In this document: positions 17,096 through 25,536 of the stretch, piece by piece
Position numbering within the stretch: position 1 is the stretch's first letter
Layout of the letters: each line of letters opens with the position of its first letter
Origin: JADLDB01 sp040755835
Lineage (GTDB): Bacteria; Myxococcota; Myxococcia; Myxococcales; Myxococcaceae
Direction of reading: 5' to 3'
DNA length: 64,000 nucleotides
NCBI GenBank assembly: GCA_040755835.1
Contig: JBFMAB010000070.1
Span: forward strand, 5,699 to 69,698
Position numbers and translations under genes: made by a program
Notes under the pieces: model-generated
Databases searched by the model: none
Seen by the model: the letters and a program-made list of their open reading frames with translations, nothing else
What the model was told of the DNA's origin: nothing

Positions 17096-18523
17096 ATGAC
17101 GCGCCCCACCACGCGACACCGGAAGCCAGAGGCGGTGTCCGACAGCGATCTCGTCGACACCAGCGGTCTGCCCACCGGCGAGTACGAGACGCGCGCGCCG
17201 GCGCGGCAGCGCCCCAACCCCTTCGGCCTCGAGAACCCGGCGATCCTGGACATCGCCCCGCCGCAGCCGAAGACGCTGGAGGACACGGGCCTGAAGATGG
17301 GCCTGGTGTCCGATCTCGCGCTCAAGTTCCTCTATTACACGGGCACGGCGACGGGCGCGGAGGTGGCGGACCAGCTCTGCCTGCCGTGGTCCGACGTGGT
17401 GGAGCGCGTCATCGACTTCGTGGCCACCGAGAAGCTGGTGGACCTGCGGGGCGGCAAGGGCTTCGGCCGCGTGTCGGTGGACTTCCAGCTGACCGAGAAG
17501 GGCCGCGAGTACGCGCGCGACGCGCTCTTGCGCACGACGTACGTGGGCCCGGCGCCGGTGCCGATCGAGCAGTACAACACCCTCATCCACCAGCAGACGC
17601 GCGAGGCGCCGGTGGTGACGCGCCACAAGCTGGAGCTGGCGCTGTCACACCTCGTGGTGCCACAGAACATCGTCGACCGGCTGGGGCCGGCGGTGAACGG
17701 CGGGCGATCGCTTTTCCTCTACGGGCCGCCGGGCAACGGCAAGACGTCGCTGGCCGAGGCGATCAGCGCGATGTTCGGCGGGGAGGCCTTCATTCCCCAC
17801 TGCCTGGAGATCGACGGGCAGATCGTGAAGGTCTTCGACAAGCTGGTGCATCACCCGGTGCCGCTCGAGCTCGGCCGCGACGCGCAGGGTCGGCGCCAGA
17901 CCTTCGAGATGGACAACCGGTGGCAGCTCTGCCGGCGGCCGGCGGTGATCGTCGGCGGCGAGTTGACGCTCGAGACGCTCGATCTCATCTACAGCGACAC
18001 CGCGCGCTTCTACGAGGCGCCGTTCCAGGTGAAGGCGAACGGCGGCATGCTGTTGATCGACGACTTCGGCCGGCAGAAGGTGCACCCCACGGACCTGTTG
18101 AACCGGTGGATCGTCCCGCTCGAGAAGCGCGTCGACTTCCTCACGCTGCACACCGGAAAGAAGTTCGAGATCCCCTTCGATCAGCTGATCGTCTTCTCCA
18201 CCAACCTCGATCCGAAGGAGCTGGTCGACGAGGCCTTCCTGAGGCGCATCAAGTACAAGATCGAGGTCGGCGATCCCGACGAGAAGCAGTACCGGGAGAT
18301 CTTCAAGCGGGTGTGCGAGGCGTCGGGGATCCCCTACGTCGAGCAGGCGGTGAGCTACCTGCTGGAGCACACCTACAAGCCGCGCTCGCTGTCCCTGCGC
18401 GCGTGCCACCCGCGCGACCTCGTGCAGCTGGTGAAGGACGCGGCGCGCTTCCGGGGGCAGGCGCCGGCGCTGTCGCGGGAGCTGCTGGACCTGGCCGTCG
18501 AGGTCTTCCTGGTCGACCTGTAG
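17096..18523 (+). CDS. AAA+ ATPase with N-terminal winged-helix-like domain
   Basis: A 475-residue protein. Residues 1-60 are polar and disordered; 60-150 look like a winged helix (VADQLCLPWSDVVERVIDF, then a wing and QLTEKGREYAR). The AAA core has Walker A GPPGNGKTS (210-218), Walker B MLLIDDFG (about 319-326), sensor 1 IVFSTNL and arginine-finger region FLRRIKYK. I know this architecture from delta-proteobacterial genomes but not a proven function; phospho- or ligand-gated remodelling is only a guess. GGCGGC-TATACT-GCCGCC at 17071-17088 just upstream is an inverted repeat enclosing a -10-like box and could be its promoter or operator. Confidence 0.85.
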   Translation: MTRPTTRHRKPEAVSDSDLVDTSGLPTGEYETRAPARQRPNPFGLENPAILDIAPPQPKTLEDTGLKMGLVSDLALKFLYYTGTATGAEVADQLCLPWSDVVERVIDFVATEKLVDLRGGKGFGRVSVDFQLTEKGREYARDALLRTTYVGPAPVPIEQYNTLIHQQTREAPVVTRHKLELALSHLVVPQNIVDRLGPAVNGGRSLFLYGPPGNGKTSLAEAISAMFGGEAFIPHCLEIDGQIVKVFDKLVHHPVPLELGRDAQGRRQTFEMDNRWQLCRRPAVIVGGELTLETLDLIYSDTARFYEAPFQVKANGGMLLIDDFGRQKVHPTDLLNRWIVPLEKRVDFLTLHTGKKFEIPFDQLIVFSTNLDPKELVDEAFLRRIKYKIEVGDPDEKQYREIFKRVCEASGIPYVEQAVSYLLEHTYKPRSLSLRACHPRDLVQLVKDAARFRGQAPALSRELLDLAVEVFLVDL

Positions 18524-18573
18524 CGAAGCCGGGGAGTGGATCGACCGCGGAATGGGCCTAAACTGGGGGCTCC

Positions 18574-19032
18574 GTGGCGAATCCGTCGACCCCCAGCCTG
18601 CCGCCCACGCCGAGCTTCAAGGTGCGTCCTGCGCGCCGCGGAGACGCCGCGCCCGCCGTGGCGATCCTGGCCGAGGTGGACGCCGCCAGCGACACGCACA
18701 CCTTCACGTGGACGATCAGCCACCCGGAGATGGAGGTGTTGATCGCCGCGGACCCGCTGGACAAGGCGATCGGCCTCGTCACGCTGTCGCACCGCCCCAT
18801 CCTGAAGCTGGGCGGGCGCGCGGCGACGATCGACGAGCTGGTGGTGGCGAAGGCCTGGCGCCGCAAGGGCGTGGGCCGCGAGCTGCTCCGCCGCGCCGTC
18901 GAGCGCGCGAAGGTGTTGAGCGTGAAGCGCCTCGAGGTGCAGACGCTGGGGCCCGTCACCGACGAGGTACGCGCCTTCTTCCTCGCGTGCGGCTTCGAGA
19001 CGGCGGACGTGGGCACCTTCCGCCTGAAGTGA
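18574..19032 (+). CDS. GNAT-family N-acetyltransferase
   Basis: A 152-residue protein, the usual size for a single GNAT domain. The acetyl-CoA binding motif A is clear: IDELVVAKAWRRKGVGRELL has the R-x-x-G-x-G/A signature, followed by a helix and the FFLACGFE motif B. It should transfer an acetyl group to an amine, but the acceptor cannot be read from sequence. The GTG at 18574 is the first start in frame. The PilZ gene converges with it, seven bases away. Confidence 0.88.
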   Translation: MANPSTPSLPPTPSFKVRPARRGDAAPAVAILAEVDAASDTHTFTWTISHPEMEVLIAADPLDKAIGLVTLSHRPILKLGGRAATIDELVVAKAWRRKGVGRELLRRAVERAKVLSVKRLEVQTLGPVTDEVRAFFLACGFETADVGTFRLK

Positions 19033-19038
19033 GGGCCT

Positions 19039-19374
19039 TCAGCGAAGCTCGGGCTGGGTGCGCGCCAGGGTGCGGGCCACGCCTTCGAGCCGCTCGCGGA
19101 TGTCGGGCCGCAGGTTGACGAAGCGCACGCCCACCGCGTCGCCGCGCACCCAGGCCACCACGCCGTCCAGCGAGTAGGTGAAGCCTTCGATGGTGACGTC
19201 CAGCTTGAGCGCCTCGCCCACGTCGTAGGCGTGGCTGGCCCGCAGGCACAGGCCGCCGGCAGAGAAGTTCGTCGAGAAAGCCTTGAGCGCTTTCGCGGCG
19301 TCGGCCAGCCGGGCGAAGCGGACGTCGAAGCGCGCGGCGTACCGGGCATCGATTCGGCGTTCGGGGTGCCCCAT
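19039..19374 (-). CDS. PilZ-domain protein (c-di-GMP binding candidate)
   Basis: About 111 residues from ATG 19374 (MGHPERRIDARYAARF). The protein starts with an ERRIDARY segment matching the RxxxR arm of PilZ, and continues with TNFSAGGLCLRA, close to the D/N-x-S-x-x-G loop that contacts c-di-GMP. The loop has N-F-S-A-G-G, so binding is plausible. The frame extends to 19443, but without conserved sequence. It is divergent from a cNMP-binding-domain gene and close to pilT, so a role in motility signalling is an inference. Confidence 0.85.
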   Translation of the reverse strand: MGHPERRIDARYAARFDVRFARLADAAKALKAFSTNFSAGGLCLRASHAYDVGEALKLDVTIEGFTYSLDGVVAWVRGDAVGVRFVNLRPDIRERLEGVARTLARTQPELR

Positions 19375-19469
19375 GAGGCCCGGCAGCGTAGCGAAGCCGT
19401 CGGCGGATCGCGCCGTGCGCGCGATTCCTACACCGTGCGACACCGGCCCCGCGCTACAGTGCCGGCACC

Positions 19470-19979
19470 GTGGAACTCGAGCTGACCGGATTCGGAGAGT
19501 TCGAAGGGGTCGAGTTGCTGCAGAAGCTCCACCTCTTTCAGAAGCTGACGTTCGACGAGACGACGCGGCTGGGCAGCATCATCCAGTACGTCGATCTCCC
19601 GGCGGGGACGATCGTCATCGAGGAGAACGCGCTGGGCGACGCCCTGTACGTGATCCAGAGCGGCGAGGTGCGCGTCACGCGCGACATCGACCAGGACGGG
19701 CAGCACAGCGAGAGGGAGGAGATCGGCCGCCTGAAGGCGGGCGAGCTCTTCGGCGAGATGTCGCTCATCGACGACGTGCTGACGAGCGCGCGGGTGTCGA
19801 CGGTGACCGACTGCCGGCTGCTCAAGATGCCGCGGGACAAGTTCGAGGCGCTGCTGGCGAGCGACGAGAAGCTGGCGGTGAAGGTGTACCGTTCGTTCTG
19901 CCGCACGCTGTCCGACCGCGTCCGCCGGACGAACGCGCTGCTCGCGAAGACGCAGGCCCTCGGCGTCGCCGTTCGCTGA
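19470..19979 (+). CDS. Cyclic-nucleotide-binding (CAP-ED) domain protein
   Basis: A 169-residue single-domain protein. The cNMP-binding fold is visible from IQYVDLPAGTIVIEENALGD through YVIQSGEVRV and the phosphate-binding-cassette region GELFGEMSLIDDVLTSARVS. In classic cAMP-binding proteins that cassette ends R-S/T-A; here it is S-A-R-V-S, so ligand binding is uncertain. There is no helix-turn-helix, so it is not a CRP-like transcription factor by itself. It starts at GTG 19470 and lies 36 bases before pilT on the same strand, suggesting a joint transcript. Confidence 0.85.
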   Translation: MELELTGFGEFEGVELLQKLHLFQKLTFDETTRLGSIIQYVDLPAGTIVIEENALGDALYVIQSGEVRVTRDIDQDGQHSEREEIGRLKAGELFGEMSLIDDVLTSARVSTVTDCRLLKMPRDKFEALLASDEKLAVKVYRSFCRTLSDRVRRTNALLAKTQALGVAVR

Positions 19980-20015
19980 ACGCCCCACCCACCCCCGACG
20001 GAAAGACACTCTCCC

Positions 20016-21092
20016 ATGGAGCTCGCGACCTTCAACCAGTTCCTCGCCGCGGCGGTGAAGAACGGCGCGTCCGACGTGCACTTCAAGGTGGGCAGCGCGC
20101 CGGCGCTGCGGGTCAACGGGCAGCTGCTGCCGGTGAAGGTGCCGGCGCTGCAGCCCGAGGACACCGCGCGCATCGCGAAACACATTCTCACCTCGAGCCG
20201 GTTCCGCGGCGCGCTGGACGAGCTGCAGGACTGGGACACCAGCTACGCGCTCGAGGGCGTGGGCCGGTTCCGCGCGAACATCTTCCGGAACAAGGGCCAC
20301 CTCGGGGCGATCATGCGCTCCATTCCGCTCCAGGTGCCGGACTTCTCGAAGCTGGGCCTGCCGAAGGTGCTCGAGAAGATCAGCCAGGAGGAGCGCGGGC
20401 TGGTGCTGGTCACCGGCATCACCGGCTCGGGCAAGTCGTCGACGCTCGCGGCGATCGTCAACTACATCAACAACCACTACCGGAAGCACATCGTCACCAT
20501 CGAGGACCCGATCGAGTTCGTCCACGAGGACAAGTACTCGCGGGTGACGCAGCGGGAGATCGGCCCCGACACGCCGGACTTCTCCAAGGCCTTGCGCGCG
20601 TCGCTGCGCCAGGACCCCGACGTGATCCTCGTCGGCGAGATGCGCGACGCCGAGACGATCGAGATCGCCATCAAGGCGGCCGAGACGGGCCACCTCGTGC
20701 TGTCCACCGTCCACACGCAGGACGCGTACCGCACGATCAACCGCATCATCGGCGTCTTCCCGCCGGAAGGTCAGACGGGCGTGCGAAACCGCCTCGCCGA
20801 GAACATCCGCGCGACGGTGTCGCAGCGCCTGCTGCCGCACGCGTCGGGCAAGGGCCGCGTGGTGGCCGCGGAGATCATGGTGTCCACCCTGTCGGTGGTG
20901 GAGTTCATCAAGGACCCGAATCGCACCCACGAGATCAAGGACTACCTCGAGCGCAATCACGACCTGCTCGGCACGCAGAGCTTCGACATGCACCTCGCGA
21001 GGCTGCTGCGCGACAAGCAGATCACCATGGAGGTCGCCAGGGAGGCGGCGTCCAACCCGAGCGACTTCGAGCGCGCGCTGTCCTTCGAATAG
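20016..21092 (+). CDS. pilT: PilT/PilU-type twitching-motility ATPase
   Basis: A 358-residue secretion ATPase, the normal length for PilT, which retracts type IV pili at the inner membrane. It has Walker A GITGSGKSS (134-142), the Asp box IEDPIEF (162-168), Walker B VILVGEMRD (203-211) and the His box HLVLSTVHT (226-234). The AIRNLIRE motif of canonical PilT was not seen near the C-terminus, where the sequence ends NPSDFERALSFE, so a PilU-like auxiliary retraction ATPase is equally possible. The cNMP-binding protein and a PilZ gene are immediate neighbours. Confidence 0.9.
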   Translation: MELATFNQFLAAAVKNGASDVHFKVGSAPALRVNGQLLPVKVPALQPEDTARIAKHILTSSRFRGALDELQDWDTSYALEGVGRFRANIFRNKGHLGAIMRSIPLQVPDFSKLGLPKVLEKISQEERGLVLVTGITGSGKSSTLAAIVNYINNHYRKHIVTIEDPIEFVHEDKYSRVTQREIGPDTPDFSKALRASLRQDPDVILVGEMRDAETIEIAIKAAETGHLVLSTVHTQDAYRTINRIIGVFPPEGQTGVRNRLAENIRATVSQRLLPHASGKGRVVAAEIMVSTLSVVEFIKDPNRTHEIKDYLERNHDLLGTQSFDMHLARLLRDKQITMEVAREAASNPSDFERALSFE

Positions 21093-21187
21093 CGCCACGC
21101 GTCGGGAAGCAGCGCCGAGAGGGGCCATTCGCGCGCGAGGCGTTTCTTCGTCGCCCCTCGAGCGCCGTTGCGGCATCTTCCGGCGCC

Positions 21188-22795
21188 ATGCTGCCGATCA
21201 CGACCGTTGCCCAGAAGCTGGACCTGAAGCCGGACGACCTCCTCCTCTACGGCCCCATGGCCAAGCTGTCGTGGGAGACGGTCAACCGCCTGCGCGCGAA
21301 GGGCCCGCGCGGCAAGCTGGTGCTCGTCACGGCGATGACCCCGACGAAGTACGGCGAAGGCAAGACGACGACGTCGATCGGCCTGGTGCAGGGCCTCGCG
21401 AAGCGCGGCGTGAAGGCGATGGCGGCGCTGCGCGAGCCGTCGCTGGGGCCGGTGTTCGGCGCGAAGGGCGGCGGCACCGGCGGCGGCCAGGCCGCGCTGG
21501 AGCCGTCGGCCCGCATCAACCTGCACTGCACGGGCGATCTCCACGCGATCACCTCGGCGAACAACCTGCTCGCGGCGCTCGTCGACAACGCGATCAACTT
21601 CGATCAAAAGCGCTTCAAGGCCGTCACCTGGAAGCGCTGCATCGACATGAACGATCGCTTCCTGCGGAACACCGTCATCGGCCTGGGCGGCACGGCGAAC
21701 GGCGTCCCCCGCGAGGACGGCTTCGACATCACCGCGGCGAGCCAGGTGATGGCCACGCTGTGCCTGGCCGACGACGTGAAGGACCTGAAGGCGCGCCTCG
21801 GCCGGCTGATCGTCGGCGTGGACAAGGACAACAAGCCCATCACCGCGGGCGACTTGAACGCGGTCGGCGCGATGGCAGCGCTGCTGGGCGACGCGCTGCT
21901 GCCCAACCTCGCGCAGACGACCGAGGGCGCGCCGGCGCTCATTCACGGCGGGCCTTTCGCCAACATCGCGCACGGCTGCAACTCGGTCATGGCGACCAGG
22001 TCGGCGCTCGCGCTGGCGGACGTGGTGGTGACCGAGGCGGGCTTCGCGTTCGACTTGGGCGGCGAGAAGTTCCTCGATCTCAAGTGCCGGATGAGCGGCC
22101 TCTGGCCGCACGCGGTGGTGCTGGTCGTCACGGCGCGCGCGCTGCGCTTCCACGGCGGCGACCAGCCGGGCCTCGAGTCGATCGAGAAGGGCTTCGCGAA
22201 CGTGCGCCGGCACATCAACGCCATCAAGGGCTTCGGGCTGCCGCCGATCCTCTCGCTGAACGTCTTCGCGACGGACACCGAGGAGGAGCTCGCGCTGGTC
22301 GAGAAGCTCTGCAAGGCCGAGGGCGTCACGGTGGCGCGCAACGAGGGCTACGTGAAGGGCGGCGAGGGCAGCGTGGCGATCGCCGACGCGGTGACGGCCG
22401 CGCTCCGGGGCGAGGCGCCGAAGCCGAAGTTCACCTACGAATTGGACGCGTCCTTCGAAGACAAGGTGCGCGCGGTGGCGCAGAAGGTCTACGGCGCGAA
22501 GGACGTGGAGTTCACCGCCGAGGCGAAGAAGGACCTCGAGCGCGCGAAGGCCTGGGGCTTCGGCGAACTGCCGGTGTGCATGGCGAAGACGCACCTGTCG
22601 CTGTCGGACGATCCCGCGAAGCAGGGCGCGCCCGAAGGCTTCACCATCACCGTGCGGCAGGTGCGCGTGTCCGCGGGCGCGGGTTTCCTGCTGGCGCTCA
22701 CCGGGGACATCCTCACCATGCCGGGCCTGCCGAAGGTGCCGGCGGCGTACGGGCTCGACCTCACCGAGGCCGGCGAAGTCACGGGCGTGCACTGA
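21188..22795 (+). CDS. fhs: Formate-tetrahydrofolate ligase
   Basis: A 535-residue protein from ATG 21188. It should make 10-formyl-tetrahydrofolate from formate, ATP and tetrahydrofolate, feeding one-carbon metabolism. Visible signatures are the P-loop TPTKYGEGKTTTSIG near residue 50, the EPSLGPVFGAKGG block, INLHCTGDLHAITSANNLLAA, and AGAGFLLALTGDILTMPGLPKVP near the C-terminus. It is slightly shorter than the usual 555-560 residues. The P-loop has Lys-Tyr where Pro-Ala is usual; the ATP-binding Gly-Lys-Thr is intact. It stands alone between pilT and the AAA/DUF4276 pair. Confidence 0.95.
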   Translation: MLPITTVAQKLDLKPDDLLLYGPMAKLSWETVNRLRAKGPRGKLVLVTAMTPTKYGEGKTTTSIGLVQGLAKRGVKAMAALREPSLGPVFGAKGGGTGGGQAALEPSARINLHCTGDLHAITSANNLLAALVDNAINFDQKRFKAVTWKRCIDMNDRFLRNTVIGLGGTANGVPREDGFDITAASQVMATLCLADDVKDLKARLGRLIVGVDKDNKPITAGDLNAVGAMAALLGDALLPNLAQTTEGAPALIHGGPFANIAHGCNSVMATRSALALADVVVTEAGFAFDLGGEKFLDLKCRMSGLWPHAVVLVVTARALRFHGGDQPGLESIEKGFANVRRHINAIKGFGLPPILSLNVFATDTEEELALVEKLCKAEGVTVARNEGYVKGGEGSVAIADAVTAALRGEAPKPKFTYELDASFEDKVRAVAQKVYGAKDVEFTAEAKKDLERAKAWGFGELPVCMAKTHLSLSDDPAKQGAPEGFTITVRQVRVSAGAGFLLALTGDILTMPGLPKVPAAYGLDLTEAGEVTGVH

Positions 22796-22800
22796 CTCGC

Positions 22801-22845
22801 GACCAGATCTGGTCAGAAATAAGCTGAGGGGACAGACCGAGTCTG
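22801..22845. promoter_or_regulatory. Two palindromes in front of the AAA/DUF4276 pair
   Basis: GACCAGATCTGGTC at 22801-22814 is a perfect 14-base palindrome. CAGAC-CGA-GTCTG at 22833-22845 is a second dyad, and another GACCAG follows at 22849-22854, just before the ATG at 22865. They fill most of the 69-base gap after fhs. They could be operator sites for a dimeric regulator; a weak terminator for fhs is also possible. No regulator gene is adjacent. Confidence 0.4.
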
Positions 22846-22864
22846 AAAGACCAGAAAGCGCGGT

Positions 22865-24064
22865 ATGCCGCCCAAAGAGCTCGTTTCACGTGTTCGCCTC
22901 AAGAACTACAGGAGCATCGCGGCCTGCGACATGCAGCCCGGGGCACTCCTGTTTCTCGTTGGCCCCAACGGCAGCGGAAAGAGCAACTTCCTCGACGCCT
23001 TCCGATTTGTCGCGGAGAGTCTGAGAACTTCGGTTGACCACGCCATCCGCCGACGCGGAGGCATCAGTCAGGTTCGTCGGCGCTCAACGGGTCATCCCAC
23101 GCATTTCGGCATGAGCTTCGACCTCCAACTGGATGCCGGGCCCGCTCGCTACGCGTTCGACATCGGTGCGGCCGCAGGCGGAGCATTCGTCATCAGCCGG
23201 GAGTCGTGTTCGGTTGGCCCCCACCAGTTCGATCGCCGCCTGCGAGGTACCGAGGAGGTCATGACCTGGTCGCTTGCTGGAGTGCCCCCACGCACCCTGG
23301 GCGACCGCTTCGCGCTCGTCGCCGTCAGCGGTACACCAGAGTTCCGGCCCATCTTCGACTTCCTCTCCCACATGGAGGTCTACAACCTGAATCCAGAGGT
23401 CATCCGCGAGCCTCAGACTCCCGACGCAGGTGACGTCCTGCTTCGCGATGGGGCGAACACGGCCAGTGCGCTCACGAGACTGAAGACGCGCGATCCGCAG
23501 ACGATGCAGAGGCTCCTCGAGTACCTGCAGGCGATCGTGCCTGGAATCAGCAGCGCTGAGCGCAAGCAACTCGGAGGACGCGAAACCATCGAGTTCACGC
23601 AGGATGTCGAAGGCTCGAATCACCCCTGGCGATTTGACGCGGCCAGCATGTCCGACGGCACGCTCCGGGCGCTCGGCGTCCTGGTGGCGCTCTTTCAAGG
23701 CCTCACGGACAAGCACGTCTCGATGATTGGACTCGAGGAACCAGAGAGCGCCCTGCACCCAGGAGCCGCTGGCGCGTTGAGGGACGCCCTCCTCGAGGCT
23801 TCGACCGATCGCCAGGTGCTCGTCACGAGCCACAGTCCAGAACTGCTCGACAGCCCGGACGTGAGTGACGAACAACTCGTGTCGGTCGAATCCGTCGGTG
23901 GCCGTACGATCGTGAGCAGACTCGACGAGAAGACACGACAGATCCTGCGTGCGCGGCTGTACACCGCCGGCGAGTTGCTCAAGCGCGGTCAGCTCGAGCC
24001 GGACCACGCGAGCGCCGTGAGCGAACCGAACCAGCTCCGGCTATTCGAGGGCGGCGACGAGTGA
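22865..24064 (+). CDS. RecF/OLD-like AAA ATPase, candidate defence sensor
   Basis: A 399-residue ATPase of the SMC/RecF/OLD superfamily. It begins with the typical SRVRLKNYRSI strand, then Walker A GPNGSGKSNF (33-42), a SMSDGTLRALG segment near residue 262 (signature-like), Walker B GLEEPESALHPG (about 291-302) and the H-loop VTSHSPELL. No TOPRIM nuclease domain is fused, unlike OLD itself. It overlaps the next gene by 4 bases (GTGA), so the two are translationally coupled. Codons such as AAA, GTT, TCA, CGT, AGG and GGA are common here and rare in flanking genes, suggesting transfer. ATPase plus TOPRIM-like partner pairs occur in anti-phage systems (e.g. PARIS); function here is inferred. Confidence 0.85.
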   Translation: MPPKELVSRVRLKNYRSIAACDMQPGALLFLVGPNGSGKSNFLDAFRFVAESLRTSVDHAIRRRGGISQVRRRSTGHPTHFGMSFDLQLDAGPARYAFDIGAAAGGAFVISRESCSVGPHQFDRRLRGTEEVMTWSLAGVPPRTLGDRFALVAVSGTPEFRPIFDFLSHMEVYNLNPEVIREPQTPDAGDVLLRDGANTASALTRLKTRDPQTMQRLLEYLQAIVPGISSAERKQLGGRETIEFTQDVEGSNHPWRFDAASMSDGTLRALGVLVALFQGLTDKHVSMIGLEEPESALHPGAAGALRDALLEASTDRQVLVTSHSPELLDSPDVSDEQLVSVESVGGRTIVSRLDEKTRQILRARLYTAGELLKRGQLEPDHASAVSEPNQLRLFEGGDE

Positions 24065-24630
24065 ACGTTTTCATCATTGTCGAGGGACAGGGGGATGCAT
24101 CGGCACTGCCGGTGCTTCTCCGGCGTCTCGCAGCTGAGGAGAACCTCGGGATCACGATTGCCGGGCGCCCCTGGCGCGAGCCCCGAGCCCGAATCCTGGC
24201 CGCGGACACGCTCCAGCGGGTTCTCGACGTCGCCCGCCGCCAGGCGGATGCCGCGATGATTGTGTTCGACGCTGACGACGAATGCGCCGTCGAGCTCGCC
24301 AGGAAGGTCGGCACCCTCGCCGGTCAGGTCTGTCCCGGATTCCCTGTCTCGGTCATCGTCGCCGTGCGCGAATACGAAGCCTGGTTCCTCGCCAGCGCGG
24401 AGTCGCTGCGAGGCGTGCGTGGACTCCCCGCGGATCTCGAGAGACCCGACGCGCCAGAGGCCGTCCGCGATGCCAAAGGCTGGCTGTCCGCGCACATGCC
24501 GCGCCGGTACTCGCCGACACTCGATCAGCCCGCCCTCACTGCGGCACTCAGCGTACCCGAGGCAGAGCGGCACTCGCGTTCCTTCCGCAAGCTGACCAGG
24601 ACCATTCGGTCACTTTCGCCGCGGGCGTGA
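24061..24630 (+). CDS. DUF4276-like TOPRIM-fold protein, candidate effector
   Basis: A 189-residue protein starting at GTG 24061 inside the stop of the ATPase gene. The N-terminus MNVFIIVEGQGD places a conserved Glu (E8) after a first beta strand, and AAMIVFDADDE (about 64-74) supplies an Asp-x-Asp pair. This Glu then D-x-D pattern is the catalytic layout of TOPRIM-like folds. The VAVREYEAWFLAS block (about 100-112) fits the DUF4276 family, usually found beside AAA ATPases. Nuclease action is only inferred. The stop codon lies within a GGGCG-TGAT-CGCCC dyad (24623-24636) that could end the transcript. Confidence 0.75.
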   Translation: MNVFIIVEGQGDASALPVLLRRLAAEENLGITIAGRPWREPRARILAADTLQRVLDVARRQADAAMIVFDADDECAVELARKVGTLAGQVCPGFPVSVIVAVREYEAWFLASAESLRGVRGLPADLERPDAPEAVRDAKGWLSAHMPRRYSPTLDQPALTAALSVPEAERHSRSFRKLTRTIRSLSPRA

Positions 24631-24919
24631 TCGCCCTTCAGGCTCGACGACGCCCGGCGGCATACTCGGCCCTCAACCTCGCCCGTGCCGCCGGTTGCTC
24701 GCCGGCAGCTCGTTACCCGGTGCCGCGGCGCCGCGTCGCGTCGCGCCTCGGGTAGCGCCCGCAGGATCGCCATCGCCGACCGGCACAGCGCCGTGAGCTC
24801 GCGCATCCGCCCGTCCGGCCCGGGCGCCCCGTACGCGCCCGAAGCATGCGCCCGCCACGCCCCGAACGCGGAGCAGCGTCTGGCACGCCTAAGTCTGCGG
24901 GAACCTTCAGTTAATTGCG
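24631..24919. other. Intergenic region between the AAA/DUF4276 pair and nuoC
   Basis: About 290 bases with no convincing gene. Open frames exist on both strands, including a minus-strand one starting MRELTALCRSAM, but they are Arg/Ala-rich, lack ribosome sites and resemble nothing known to me. It may hold the downstream junction of the transferred module; I see no direct repeat or att-like site. Confidence 0.4.
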
Positions 24920-24948
24920 TTGACCCCTCGGGGGGCGGTCCCTATAAG
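24920..24948 (+). promoter_or_regulatory. Sigma-70 type promoter of the nuo operon
   Basis: TTGACC (24920-24925) and TATAAG (24943-24948) are separated by exactly 17 bases, the optimal spacing. The hexamers are the same two seen at the tRNA-Cys promoter. The predicted start near 24955 leaves a leader of about 27 bases before nuoC at 24982. Confidence 0.75.
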
Positions 24949-24981
24949 ACGCGGGCCACGCCACACCCCAGAGGACACACC

Positions 24982-25512
24982 GTGAGCACGTTCGCGCTGG
25001 ACCAGATTCAGGCGCAGCTCCCCCAGGCGCTCGCCGAGCGCTACTTCGATCGCACCGGCGCCGAATGGGGCGTCATCAAGCGCGAGCACATCGTCGCGAC
25101 GATGAAGCTCCTCAAGGAGAAGCTGGGCTTCCGTCTCTTCATCTCGATGGACGCGGTCGATCGCCTGCACCTGCCTCCCGAGGAGCAGGACCCGCGCTTC
25201 GAGGTGCTCTACTTCCTCAAGAACATCGAGCGGAACGAGCACATCCGCCTGAAGGTCCGCGTCAACGAGGGCGAGGACATCGACACGGTGAAGCACGTGT
25301 TTCAGGGCGCCGACTGGGCCGAGCGCTTCGTGTGGGACTTCTACGGCGTGCGATTCACCGGCGGTACCAACCGGCGGATCCTCATGTACGAGGAGTTCAA
25401 GGGCCACCCGCTGCGCAAGGACTACCCGTTGCGCGGCCGGCAGAACCTGATCCCCGAGCGGGCGATCAAGGACATCTACCGCGGCCCCGGCACCAACGGC
25501 GTGCAGGACTGA
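24982..25512 (+). CDS. nuoC: NADH-quinone oxidoreductase subunit C
   Basis: A 176-residue complex I subunit of the peripheral arm. The signature block is clear: ERFVWDFYGVRFTGGTNRRIL followed by EEFKGHPLRKDYPL, the most conserved stretch of NuoC (30-kDa subunit). The GTG at 24982 is chosen because the protein begins there with a sensible N-terminus and the promoter lies just upstream; the frame is open further upstream only as Arg/Pro-rich sequence. It is the first gene of the nuoC-D-G-H-I operon. nuoA and nuoB, usually ahead of it, are not in this window. Confidence 0.95.
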   Translation: MSTFALDQIQAQLPQALAERYFDRTGAEWGVIKREHIVATMKLLKEKLGFRLFISMDAVDRLHLPPEEQDPRFEVLYFLKNIERNEHIRLKVRVNEGEDIDTVKHVFQGADWAERFVWDFYGVRFTGGTNRRILMYEEFKGHPLRKDYPLRGRQNLIPERAIKDIYRGPGTNGVQD

Positions 25513-25536
25513 AGCCCCTTCGAGCGAGAGCACGAC

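Noticed and set aside
19283..21187. An N-terminal extension of formate-tetrahydrofolate ligase in the same frame
   Set aside because: The extension overlaps pilT and the cNMP gene, which are better supported; conserved sequence starts at 21188.
24631..24919. A small gene upstream of nuoC
   Set aside because: Frames lack starts with ribosome sites and resemble no family; the nuo promoter sits at the end of this region.
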